64,000 bases of DNA from assembly GCA_039545295.1 (NCBI GenBank), contig BCIK01000026.1, forward strand, positions 1 to 64,000, written 5' to 3'. Below the pieces are notes generated by a model. That model saw only the letters and a list, made by a program, of their open reading frames with translations. It had not been told where the DNA came from and did no database searches. A program made the position numbers and the translations under genes. Origin of the DNA: Udeniomyces pyricola (Eukaryota; Basidiomycota; Tremellomycetes; Cystofilobasidiales; Mrakiaceae). Shown one piece after another: positions 1 through 11,186 of the stretch (position 1 is its first letter; every line of letters starts with the position of its first letter).

Positions 1-1988
1 CAGCGTTGTACGCACGAGGAAACTGGGGAAAGAGAGTCAGGAGCTTTGTGGTCGCCTGCAAGGGGTCGCAAGGATGCATGCATGGCATGATCCGAGTGAG
101 CTGGTCTGGCGCGCGAGGTGAGCAGCGAATAATACAAATGTCCATGATCTGATGTGGTAGGAGCGATATGCATAATGGCTGTTCCGCGAGCAGGTGGACT
201 CTCAGCCGGACCAGTATATAGTACAGTTGAGGGGATTGAGGTGGGAGATGGTAGACAGTTGAGAGGACTGAGATGGAAGATAGCATGAGGCCAGCAAGCA
301 GCAAGCAGCAAGGTTGTTTGACTTATGGTCTGGCTCATGAGATTATGGGCTCATGCAGTACTTTGGGAACTGACGAATCGATAGAACGCGTCAAGCAACA
401 CCTGCATAGGTTCACAGTTGATGTACAGCCAGGTAAGCGCGTGTGTAATCTGGCCACGTACCTCACAGNCCTCACCGGCCGCGCCTGGCGTCGGCTGACT
501 TCGCATGCATGTACTTTGCATCCAGAGCCCACGTTCACCAGCACCTCATCTCTCACTATCTCACTTTCTACTGTCGACTCCACCACTGCTCCCATAGCCT
601 GACATGTTTACCTGCCACTCCATCAACAATCGAAGTCGCTTCCCCATCCAACAGCTCACAAAAACCATACCCATCCATTCCAGCATCCCTCCTAGCCTCG
701 CTCAACAAAGTTTGCCCGAAACGATCTCGACTCCGACAATTTGTCATGCTCCACGCTCGTCATAATCCAGCCTAATCATTCGGCAGGCATCTCGCGTATC
801 AATCGCAGAGGTTCCCGATACTGATTGGCAATGAATGATCTTGCTCCTTCCTCAGGTCGAGCTGGTAATGTGCGTCCCTGTCTAAAACAGCGCCGGATTC
901 TGTTCTCATCCTCTCCCATACTGACCTCCCACGCGTACTGTTGCCTCTTCCAAAACGCCTATATCTCACTTTCCATACGCATCAGATCATATCATCATCG
1001 AGGTCTCACGTGACCTTTCACCCTCTATCCCCCTTCTTACATTCCTCTTCCCCTGCCTCTTTTGGACCTTCGCTCGCAATCAGGCTGCCGCTAATGACGT
1101 TGGGGACCACTCCGACGTTGCTTCGACGTAAACATCCTGCGTCCGCTTTTGGCGCCTCTGTGTTTTCTAACAGGTCATGTCGGTCCAACGAGTATGGACG
1201 AAGCTTACAAGGATCCGCTTGGGCTTCACTTCCGACGACGCGACCACGAGCTCTGGAGGATCCTTTGGAGGGGACTTGAGGACCATGTCAAAGGTCGCTT
1301 TCCCTTTGTTGCCCTTCGAGGACCTCGTTTGCATCTGTCTTGCTCATCACCGCCTCTATTAGGCCAGGAACGTGGCCCTTTCGCTCGGTCATCCGCCGCC
1401 ATATCCCTGCCCCTATGATGATGTTGCTTCCTCTCTTATTCTGTACATCTGGCTCTTGACAGCCTCACTTGACCTTAGCTAGCACGACGTCATCTTCACT
1501 TACTTTCGGCAAGCCTGTGCAAGGCTGAGAGAGAGACTTTGATCAGAGGTTAGAGGCTACTTTGCTTGACATCAGATTGGACTCTTCGGGCCAGATTGTT
1601 CCGAGGACGAGACTCTTATCTTGCTTTCCCTGATCAACCCTCCAACCTTTGTTTCTTTCCTTCTCTCCCACACTCCCTCCCTCCCTCCCTCTCTTTCCTC
1701 TTTAACTCTCTCTGGACTCAGTGTTCCCCAATTGATTTGCCTTGATGTTGTCTATGAGCCATGCTTCTCCCCGTGTGCCGCTTTTGACAGAAAAAAGACA
1801 CTCATCACTCACACCATATTACCTGCTTTTCCCGTGTACTTCTCGAAGAAATCGCGTCATTTAATCAGCCTTTACCGCTTCGACACCCGCCATCACCTCT
1901 GACCCAGGTATATCCTCACGGCGGCCCATGTTGTACAACCCTTGAACTCACAGGAGTTTCAGAGCGGCACTGTTTGTAGCTATGACAG
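1..1988. other. No gene recognised upstream of the retroelement remnant
   Basis: Several overlapping short open frames occur on both strands, but none gives a recognisable domain or a plausible spliced gene. One ambiguous base (n) is present at 469. The right part lies directly upstream of the Ty3/gypsy pol remnant in the same orientation, so decayed gag or protease sequence could be here. I could not see a CCHC zinc knuckle, a protease motif or a matching LTR pair. Confidence 0.4.
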
Positions 1989-3190
1989 ATGCTGTCCCCG
2001 TACGCCGAACCTTCTACTGAACCCGCCTCCCAGCCGGATGATGATGACATACCCCCTTCTCCGGACTGGAAGGATGTGATCCCGCCTGAGTTCCCGAAGT
2101 ATGAAAAGGTTCTCGCTAAGACATCTGCCTCCAAGCTTTCTCCCCGCAAACCATACGACCACTTTATTCCCAGCGTCGAGGGTAGGACCCGCTTTCACGG
2201 CCCTATCTACTCACTTTCTGCCCTTAAGCTGGATGCTTTATAAGAACAGCTTTGCGACTTGAGAAAGGATTCGCCGAACCTTCTACCTTCCCTGATGATG
2301 CTCCCATTCTTCTCGTGAAGAAGGCTAACGTCTCGCTCAGGCTCTGCGTGAACTATCGCGACCTGAACACGATCAACGTCAAGAATCGCTACTCACTGAC
2401 TTTGATTAATGGAGCTTTCGACAGGTTGGCTGGAAGGAAAAGGCTCCCGAAGCTCGACCTTCGTGGTGTCTACAGTCTCGTACGTATCGTCGAAGGGTAG
2501 GAGTAAAAGCCTGCTCTCTGTTGCCGGTACGGCCAATTCCAGTACAAGGTCATGCCTTTCAGTCTTTGCAACGCATCTGCGTCTTTTTCCGTCCTTCATA
2601 GCCGAGATTCTCCGCCAGTATCCAAGCATCTATGCTTTCGTCTACCTCGAGAACATTCTGATTTTCTCCCGTATCCGGATCGAGCGCACGAAACACGTTC
2701 AAAACGTCCTCGAGAAGCTCTTCACCATCGAGCTCTGGGTCAAGCCCGAGAAATACCGATCCTATCATATCGTAGATGCCCACTGTATTAAGATGGATCC
2801 GGCAAAGGTAAGGACTGTGACGGATTGGTGTCCTCCTTGGTACAACCGGGAAGTACAGACGTTCCTTGAATTCGCTAATTTCCTCCGCTGATTAATCAAG
2901 TCATTTTCGCGAATCGCCCATCCCCTGACCCGACTCCTCCGAGAAGGTATTTTCCTGGACATTGATGATCCAGAGGGCTGAGTTGAACTACGAAATCTAT
3001 GGCAAGGAGATGCTGTCGATCGTCGGATGTCTTCGGTTCTGGCGGAGCCTATGGCGAAGATCATCGCCCGATAATCACGATATACAGAGACTACGAAGCT
3101 TTTCATCACTTCGTCACGTCCAAAGCCATAACCCGCAGACAGGCTAAGTGAGGCGAATTCGTTGGTGATTACGACTTTGTCTCATCCCAG
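1989..3190 (+). mobile_element. Decayed Ty3/gypsy retrotransposon pol fragment (RT and RNase H)
   Basis: Conceptual pieces in several frames match gypsy pol in order. First comes a pre-RT segment with PYDHFIPSVEG and GPIYSLSALKLDAL (about 1989-2243). Then come the reverse transcriptase blocks APILLVKKA, LRLCVNYRDLN, IKNRYS-like VKNRYSLTLIN and KLDLRGVYSLVRI (2252-2500), followed by KVMPFSLCNASASF (about 2540-2590). The palm motif reads VYLENILIFS (about 2640-2670), where active elements have VYLDDILIFS, so both catalytic aspartates are replaced. RNase H remains follow: ELNYEIYGKEMLSIV near 2980 and a tail ending in AITRRQAK near 3145. Stops and frame changes separate the pieces, so the copy cannot encode a working polymerase. 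No integrase core and no LTRs were found; the element is a truncated relic. Confidence 0.88.
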
Positions 3191-3788
3191 CCAGACCTGC
3201 CGAGCCACATCTTCCACAAAGCTACGAAATTGCTTGTAACCTGAGGTAGACTGTGATAGAAGATCAAGCGAACGAAGCATATCAAATAACATCTCAAATA
3301 TTGGGCGACACTGGTAAAGGGATGAGAAGAGACTAGACAACCTGTGCTGGTCTGGGCAAGCGGTCCAGCGATTCCTACGGTGCAATACGTCTTCAGCTCT
3401 GGCGTAAAGCAAAGGGAACCAGACCGCAGCCTTGAGCTGAATGTTTTATCATCAGAGTAGGATAAAATATGCTGCTGGCTATGATAGGCCGTGATAGAGA
3501 AGAGAAGGACAAATAGGGAAAGAGGCTGATTCTTCATCGACCTGCTTCCGAAATATCATCGAGGCCTTCTTCTTGAAGGACTGCTACTAAGATATGTATA
3601 TATCGTTGGAATACTGTTGTCATCGTCCAGTCATCAGAAGCCATGACGGTCCTATAGGCGGCTCTTGCTCTCTCAAGCCTTTATCAACCGCACCGCAGAA
3701 TACGCTGATGGCCTAACCAATCGAGACACAAATATATATATATATATGTGGTGATTGCCGTGCCAATCGATGTGTTTCCCGTTGTGCA
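3191..3788. other. Gene-free stretch with a short TA repeat
   Basis: Short frames on both strands show no domain. A short (ta)n run lies near 3730-3747. This is the 3' flank of both the retroelement relic and the minus-strand hemerythrin-like gene. It could contain more decayed element sequence that I cannot recognise. Confidence 0.4.
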
Positions 3789-5146
3789 TCAGATGGGCAA
3801 CCGTCGAACCTCCGCCAAGGTCCAGTACTTCAACATCGAATCTTTACTGAGGTCGCGAACTTCTTCATCCAGGTGGTTGAACAGGATATCCTTGAAGCTG
3901 TCCATGCACGCTCGAAGCTCGGCCGGTTTGTACGACTCAGGGTCCTTGCGGTAAGACTTGAGGAGAGCAACGTATCGATGGAGACCGTCGTGAATTTTAT
4001 GATGGGATTCAGGGTCTGAAGAAACCACATCAGAGAAGTATACATGATTAAGTGTCCAGTCTATGAAAGTGAGCACAGATTAGGATGCAAACTGACGATG
4101 TTCTCCAAATTCCTTGACCATTCGCTTCCGAAGTATGGGAAACCTGCCAGAGTACGAAGCAAGGACATCGGGTTTTCCAAATTAAGTGGAAAATAGTTGA
4201 GTCCGCGTCAGGTGAAACTCGGATTCGTCGAGTCACACAATCCCTCAGATGTCCCGTGACGAGAGGCGCGCTCACATCATCCTTTCTTCGATTGTATGGT
4301 GTCCCTCAAGGTGACTGTTGAACTCAAGCGCGTATTCAATGAAATCAGACAGAGAGTAACCTCTTTTCGAGAAGAGAGACGGATCGGCGAGAACATAGAT
4401 TTGTGCGAATCTAAACAGTGCGACAAGAACGAGACAAGCATCAGCAACATCCCTTGAATTAGCAAGAACATGGTTGGACGAGACCCATCTTAAGGACCCA
4501 GCAATACCGAATGGTCCGATATCGCAGAGTCTGGGCGGTATAAGTGAAGTGGAAGCTCACGATTGTCTGAAATACTCTGATGGACCACATACAAGATCAA
4601 GGTCGTCAGATCAGCATGGCCGAACGGACACATCAGGAAGGTGAACTGCCAGGACGTGCTGCAGATGCCAACCAAGGTCGCGCGTGAGGTCATATGCCCT
4701 CAGAACTCAAAGAAAGACTCCCGGATGCACGACATACCATGGAACTGATCCATTCGCTCCCCCAGACGTCCAAACTCGTTGATTTCCTTGGGTGTGTACT
4801 TGCGGCCTTCGAAGTTGTCTGTTGACAGGGTCTCCTTATCGGCTTGGCCGGGCTTTGGGTAGGGCATTGTTGAGGATAAAGAAGGTGTAGTCGAAGATGG
4901 AGCTGTGGAGTATGAGGATATACGAGGCGGTAAGGGGAGAAGAATTGCGAGTGAAGGTGACCGGTAGGTGGCGGTTCTAGTGGACTGAATTGGAAGCCTA
5001 AAGAAAATGCTGGTCGGAGGGCGGCAGATGCCTGGGAAAGCGTGAGAAAGTTCTCCGGTCGCCGATGTCAGAGGGGTCCGGTGAATTGAACGGAGCAGTG
5101 GAGCTCGAATTATTGTGGGATAGGCGCGAGTAGACGATGCCAGCAT
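3789..5146 (-). CDS. Hemerythrin-like (HHE cation-binding) protein
   Basis: This is a spliced gene whose C-terminal exons match the fungal hemerythrin-like HHE family, four-helix bundles that bind a di-iron or similar metal centre. The first helix region ends in MDQFHG before a GTATGT donor at 4737. A middle exon (about 4290-4430) reads FAQIYVLADPSLFSKRG and continues to HLEGHHTIEERMM. The next exon carries FPILRKRMVKEFGEH. The last (3789 to about 4045) holds ESHHKIHDGLHRY, FNHLDEE and the family-typical end YWTLAEVRRLPI. His, Glu and Asp ligands are therefore visible in all four helices. The exon between MDQFHG and FAQIYV is not fully resolved. Two starts are possible: 5146 gives an Arg/Ser/Thr-rich, acid-poor extension of about 93 residues that resembles a mitochondrial presequence; 4867 (MPYPKPGQADK) gives a cytosolic form. 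Function within the family is unknown; metal, oxygen or NO handling is the usual suggestion. Confidence 0.85.
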
Positions 5147-5836
5147 CGAGCGAACAGGATGATGTCGAGGAGAGTTCGAGAATAGTTTCTAAAGGTGGGT
5201 GATGTTGAAGAGGAAGCCAAAAGGTATACCCGACATCAGGACAATCGTACGCTGCGGGAGAGCTGATATTATAGCCTCTGGTCGATCTAACGATCTGATC
5301 CTTTGAGAACACTGTACGTATCGTACAATATCATACACGTGAATACAATTGGTCCACAATTCGCTCTTGTCACCGTATCCTCGATGAGATTTTTCCCATC
5401 TGTATATCATCTTTGCACCGATGACGATCTGATTCGACACGAGGCTGACAAATAGGCCGCCGGACATTGGCTATTACAGGTTTGGTACAATACCCGCTTG
5501 GGACAGCACTGGCAGGTGGATAGTTGACAGTCGTCATCACAGAAGTTAGACCATGTTGAACTAAGTCGAACATAAGAAACAGCCGTTCAACTTTACAACA
5601 AAACCGTTGAAGACTGTTTGGGATTGTCATTGTGCCGTTCTAGCTCAGTTTCAACTTCAATGCATGGGTGCCTGCCTTCGCCTTTTTCTTCCAACGCTCT
5701 TTCGATAGAGTTATACCTGTATAGTCGAGTCAGCCAGTGGTTTGACAGCTCCACTGCTCAGCACGACTGCAAACCTGTCCTCACCTAACGCCCTGTTCTT
5801 ACACATCCCCACGAGTGCTCCATATCGCCGAAAGTT
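5147..5836. other. Intergenic stretch, nothing recognised
   Basis: This lies between the hemerythrin-like start and the 3' end of the next minus-strand gene. Short frames show no domain. It should contain the promoter and 5' UTR of the hemerythrin-like gene, but no clear element was seen. Confidence 0.4.
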
Positions 5837-7646
5837 TTAGCTAATCGAATTTAGTCTAACATCGAACCAAGCACCAATATCAAGCCGTTCGTTAGAGATT
5901 GGTGTAAGTTGTCCCCTTTTTCGTTTCCACGTCGTTCTTACTTCAAAAAAAAGCGAGTCCAGCTCGGCGTCGTCTTTGCCAGCCAAGTTGATTGCACCCA
6001 TGAGTTGAAACCCGGCGTCATCTACGTTTTTGATCACGAGAAAGAAGATAAAAGATGAGCGTCCTGAGTGTCAGAGAAGACGGGTAGAGTAGAAGCAGAT
6101 CAATAGATCGGATTATCACAACACGCACGGACTGCCTTGAGTAGGTGCAAATGCAAAAGTCGGGCTGAGATCTGACGTGCATGTGAGGACGTGATCCACG
6201 GTCCTCCCTTGAGCTTGAGTTCGTGACACCCGTTGTCTTTGACCAGCACATGGGAGTGCCGAATTCCGGGTGACCAAGCAGCCTTCATACACAGTATAGA
6301 AGGGGACCAGGTAACTCGCATCAGATTCTACACTTGAAAGATAGTGATAAGCTTAGATTAACAATCGCTTACTCTGACATGATCCTCGACAGACTCTATG
6401 ACTGCCTGAGGGGCATCTATAAGCCAAATCTTGTCGTCATCTTGGAAGCAAACGCTGAAAAACTGAGTGGTCATCTGCGCCAATGGCGTTATGGGCAGAA
6501 ATTGTAGTTCCAGACGGAGCGTTTTTCAGACTCTTCTTCAGATACTCTCAACTTTGATGACAGTGAGAGTGACTTACTATGGTTGACCTGTTGATACGCT
6601 TCAGGTACAAGGTGTCTTTTGACGAATCCTTGCCAGACGTGTTGATTGCTGAACAGAGGACTAGCGAATGCCGGGCCAAGGTAGAAAGGATCGCTGAGAG
6701 AACTCGTCGAGCACTGTGAGAAGACATATGTGTATGCCACAGAGTCAGCATTCTACTCGCAGCGCTACTTGAGGTCTCGTGGACCAGGAAGGAGAGTTAT
6801 CAGGGATATGCGATATCAGGCGCACCTCCAGGTGGACAGTCCATGGAGACGTACCCAATACCCTCACGAACACCAGTACTTCCCCATGCAACACCCTTGA
6901 GCGTCACTTCCCAAACTTCAGCGGGCACATTTCTATCTACTTCTGTGGATGTAGATGACAAGATGCCTTGAGACCAGGCGGCGCGAATGGCAGCAAGAAG
7001 AGGTCCATGCAGGCTGGACGGAACGTTGATAAACTGGAGGACATTATGGCGGGATAAGGCCCTGCGTACCTCAAACAGATTGTGTCATGATCATCAGTCG
7101 ATACGATAGCAACATAACTTGCTGAGGGGATACGAACAAAAACAATTTGGAAGCCCTAATAAAACCGATCACCAGGAGAACAGCCAGATATGAATAACAC
7201 GAACAGATCACTCACAGTAAAGCATACTGACAAGTGTGCTGTGAGAGCCCACGACAGCCCGACCCTTCATGGAAACTTCCCGCTCGATCGTCGTATATGT
7301 CATCGATAGCAAGCGAGGATAAGCTGATTGGGGAGTCCGTTCTTGTCACGTGATGAATATTGCCCACGCCCGACGATTGCGTTGATCCTTCCGTATTGTG
7401 GAAACTTGATGAAGCCGACACGTGGCTCAAGCTATCGTTAGATCCGCTGCCATATCTAGAGCCCTGAGACGAAGTGGCGGATGATCGGAGAATCGATTTC
7501 GGAGCATCGGGCTGCGACAGAGTTGCTGAGAGCAGCAAAGGCGATTGCGATGGGGAAGAGGACGCGGTTGAGGTGGGTGTAGTAGACGATGACGTCTCGG
7601 GTCTATGGGTATGCTTGAAAGCGAGGTGAGGGAAGTGTGGAGGCAT
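5837..7646 (-). CDS. Hypothetical protein with two copies of a fungal W-x2-GI / K-L-x-G-x-P-W domain
   Basis: This is a multi-exon protein of unknown function. It starts at ATG 7646 (MPPHFPHLAFKHTHRPE) with a Ser/Thr-rich low-complexity region of about 140 residues. Two related segments follow. Copy 1 (about 6800-7070) contains NVLQFINVPSSLHGP, AIRAAWSQGI and VWEVTLKGVAWG. Copy 2 (about 6140-6440) contains DDKIWLIDAPQAVIESVEDH, CMKAAWSPGI and CHELKLKGGPW. Between them lies DPFYLGPAFASPLFSNQHVW. The last exon (5837 to about 6030) has the companion block NVDDAGFQLMGAIN with ELDSLFFEVR and ends GAWFDVRLNSIS. From memory, many basidiomycete proteins share a block with W-P-x-GI followed by E-x-K-L-x-G-x-P-W, so I place it there. 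No catalytic motif, signal peptide or membrane segment is visible. Exon joins are inferred, and one gene rather than two is likely because the second copy lacks its own N-terminal region. Confidence 0.65.
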
Positions 7647-8348
7647 GGGTCAAAGGTGGGGAATGATGAGTTGGTACAAGGATAGCAGATGAATCGTTGG
7701 AGATAAGAAGAGACGCGAAGAGATCTGACGATGGGTAAGTGTTGACCAGATCGAGGTGATGACTATCGGATGCATCTTGGTCGGGAGGAAGCGCAATTGA
7801 ATTGTTCTATAATAGATGAATGCTCCTTGAAGTCCATCACAATTAATGATTCGCCTCGATGATATTTGCGATGAAATACGTTGCATGATATGACGTGTGT
7901 ATATCACGATGCACTGAGATCGCGTCATGTATGTAACCGGTACAATCTGCTAGAGTATAGTAGTGACAGTAGATATGACTGATTTCTGCAGAGAGCCGCA
8001 CCTTCCATGCCGAAACACAGATCCCATAGGAATAGATGGACCGATGGATCATCATGTTTAGATGGGCATATAATTATCAATCGATCTATGTCACGTACAT
8101 CATGGCTCAGCTCATACGAAAGCTTGCGGGCTGATCTCTGGGAGTTCATTTTGCTTGGGGCGAGTCATTGATTGTCACAACCCGTCAGTGACATGCATTA
8201 TAACGACATCGTTCATCGACATGGAATAACATAAAACAACACCAACATACACATTCGCTGACCAAACATTTCTTCACGTACTGCGTACGACCCCACGCGG
8301 CATGGGCTCTATCCCATCCAAACCAATATAATGTGATCACTTTCAATG
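7647..8348. other. Intergenic stretch, nothing recognised
   Basis: AT-richer sequence lies upstream of the 7646 start and downstream of the 8349 stop of the next minus-strand gene. Frames here show no domain and no RNA gene was seen. Confidence 0.4.
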
Positions 8349-10280
8349 TCATTCTGCCTTGCCTAGTTGCACAACCACAGCCCGATGATCACTCCACCTT
8401 CCTCGCCAGCCCCTGCCGTCATCTCCGATCCAATTGTCGATAACACCATGACGCAAGGCTCGCCAGCCACTAGACCAACTTGAAGCATGCATGAAGACAA
8501 AGTCAATGCGTGTCTCGACTTGTGCCGACATTCGATTTGCTGAGGGGGGAGTAAAAGAAGTATAAGTGTTGAAGTGACCGAATGGTAGGTTAGATAGAGG
8601 TGGACGCGCTACGAGAGGGGGAGGTTGCGGATCCGTAGCATCCTCGTTAGATGGGAAGGGTTGAGGATCACCCAGTCTGGGTAACAGATGCAATGTGTCA
8701 TGGAATGGTGGCATTGTGCCCGCATCATCAGAGGGTTCAGTGAGAGCCTGGTAGCCCATCTCAGTTACTGGTGAGTCTGTGCAGTAAGGATAAGTTGAGG
8801 CGTCAGGGGTATAGTCCGACGTAGGGAACGAGATGAGAGTAGGTCGTCCGCCCATGAAGCGCAACATAGAGTCCACACTTACTCAGATCCCCTAAGAGAA
8901 CGACAAGCCCTGCAAGGGATCGCTCCTCTCGGCTGTCGTCTTGATTGCCCCAATTGTAATAGTCTGACTCTATCTCACGCGCATATTCAGGAATGATTCG
9001 ACGGAGCATTTTGCCGCTCTCGTGACGAGCAATGACGCCCTTGTCGTCCCAGTGAGTGTTGGCAATATGAATGAGAGAACCAGCTGACCATGAATCGGAG
9101 AGCGTAAGGAGTGTAACAATTCGGGTCTGACTCTAATTGGTACGATACAAATGGGGATGTGAGAGGTGCAGGATGGTACAAGTGCGTTTATCATTGGCGC
9201 AGGTCGGATCCAATACGAGAAATTGTCAGGACAAGTAGTTCGAGAGGATGGCACAGAGGTTGCCTCGAGACCTCAGTCCACGACAGCCGACCAGTGAAGG
9301 ACTCACAGCGTCCCAACCGATACTTCCCTTCTTCTCAGGATGCTTGCTTAACCAGACCGTTTTTGAAGAGACTTCTCTGAAGCGGTCGCTGAAGAAAACG
9401 GGAGAATACTCTCCCTTGCCATGACCATCGTCACGTCCTACGCCGACGTACGAGTATGCAGGACCAAGGAGGGTCTGCAAGTCAAGGACTTGCGAATGTA
9501 GGGCTGCACACGTACACCGCCATACGTTGGATGTCAGAATCAATACATTGAAACACACATTCTATAGGACACTTCAGAGGCAAGATAACAAATGAAGCGT
9601 TCCTTACCTTCTTGGAATCTATACGACCAAGGCCCAGAAAGCAAAGAATCATAGATGATAATGAGCCGACATGGACGAACCAGGGAGACGAGCGATGCCC
9701 GAATCGATGATCGATCAATGCTAATGATGCTTACCCTATAATTTCCAGTTGATGAAATGCGAGCATGTCGAGTATCCTAAATCTTCGTTGGGCCCATGGC
9801 TGAGGACAAAAGCGAGCTTTCAGTCCGGACTGCTACACCTACACTGAGACCGACGCAAGGCGTGCTCCGTTTGTAGCCGGAATGCCGACATGGGTCATCT
9901 CATCACCTTATGGCGAAGTAGTTCTCGCCACGATTGACAAGTGCAGAAAGCGTTCGACTGACCTTTTCCATCCCCCATCGACCATCATTCGAAGCATTGT
10001 AATACTCGTCTCGGCCGTCGTCCGGGTTGCCGACCGGGATGGTGTCCCTCCATTGACTGTCGTAACGAAGGTTCAGCGATCCGAGATTGATGACAGCTCC
10101 TGGAACGGCTGGTGGTGCCGGCGGGTGGGATGGCCATGATGGAGGTCGAGTGTTCGAGTCGGAGGAGCTTGATGAGTCGATGAGTTGGTAGAGGGAAATG
10201 AAAAAGAGGATAAGGGCGATGGCCGGGAAGCAGAAGCGACTCAAAGGCGATGTCATCGGCGCCGATGATGTTGCGGACAT
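8349..10280 (-). CDS. Membrane-anchored endonuclease/exonuclease/phosphatase (EEP) family hydrolase
   Basis: This protein belongs to the EEP (DNase I-like) fold, which hydrolyses phosphodiesters in nucleic acids or phospholipids/inositides. The first ATG is at 10280 (MSATSSAPMTSPLSRF). It is followed at once by a hydrophobic helix (FPAIALILFFISLYQLI) with no clear cleavage site, so a signal anchor is likely. Exons then give INLGSLNLRYDS (motif I), GRWGMEKVS, EPWAQRRFRILDMLAFHQLE, GEYSPVFFSDRF with VWLSKHPEKKGSIGWDA, HIANTHWDDKGVIARHES, GDLN, and RIDFVFMH with WSDHRAVVVQL at the C-terminus. The GDLN asparagine is created by splicing: the exon ending GAT-CTG-A joins AC of the next, and SPVTEMGYQAL follows as in family members. 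Acid and His catalytic positions are all present. Length of roughly 450-480 residues fits secreted fungal members. The substrate is unknown. Confidence 0.88.
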
Positions 10281-10316
10281 AAGCGAAAGCGGCGAGATCC
10301 CGCAGATGGCCAAGAC

Positions 10317-10378
10317 GATGGATTGATGAAGGGCAGTATACTGAGTGGATGGATTGATGAAGGGCAGTGTATTGAGTG
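10317..10378. repeat. Two tandem copies of a 31-bp unit
   Basis: The unit starting gatggattgatgaagggcag occurs at 10317-10347 and again at 10348-10378 with two differences near its end (tatactg versus tgtattg). It lies just upstream of the start codon of the minus-strand EEP gene, so in its 5' UTR or proximal promoter. Confidence 0.95.
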
Positions 10379-11186
10379 AAGGACTGAGCGTGGTATACAG
10401 GGTGACTGATGAGGGTCAAGGACGTCGACGCGTAGCGCCGTAGATTGAAGTGAGCACGGGATCGCGGACCGGGCCGTAAATATCAGGGGAAGATGAAGAC
10501 ACGAAGACAACTGACAATTGATGGCGGGTGACACAGGTCACAACAAACAGTCTTCCACACAATTGCTGACTTCATGATCGATCATCTGGCAACCCATGTG
10601 CATCGATCATTTTCATGTGTCTAGGCCCGTTCAGCCGGCCGTCGACGTCTCGGTCCTTGATCTGCAGCTGTCTTTCAAGTCTCATGAGGCCTCAGGCGTC
10701 CAGCATCCTTTCGATTGCAACCTTCCGATTGCGTCAGTAGTTTCAGCATCCACTCACACAAGACAAAATATACTATTGGTGTATATATAACATGGGTCTA
10801 GTGCACTGTTGCTGGACGTAAGCGTACGTAGTCAACTCACTAGCACATCGCAATTCGCTATCACCCGCGCACAACCGTACACTCAAATGACCAAGTGGTG
10901 GCTGCAAACGTTTGAACGCGGTGTCCAAAGTCGAGTCTAAGTCAGTACACAAAAGATGGAAGCTATGATCAGGGTAAACCGATTATTTGATATTTGGCAG
11001 CAGCTTCATTATATCATGTTGAGGCAATGGCCGACCAGCGTGGTTGCACTTCATGCCATGCTCTCTGCGTTCGACGGCTTGGCTTCTCATGTCCCTTGAT
11101 GTGGGTTCATATGTACCATGTGTCGGTAGACTGCGCCAAAGACTTATGATGTAATGCGGCATGTCATGTTTCATCGTGTAGCCTCT
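10379..11186. other. Intergenic stretch between the EEP gene and the mitochondrial carrier
   Basis: Apart from possible 3' sequence of the carrier gene (its last exon may start near 11230 and run to about 11172 or further), no gene is supported here. Frames on both strands lack domains. Confidence 0.4.

Noticed and set aside
8803..8880. In-frame MDSMLRFMGGRPTLIS as part of the EEP protein
   Set aside because: Treating it as intron restores the catalytic GDLN-SP motif, which family conservation strongly supports.
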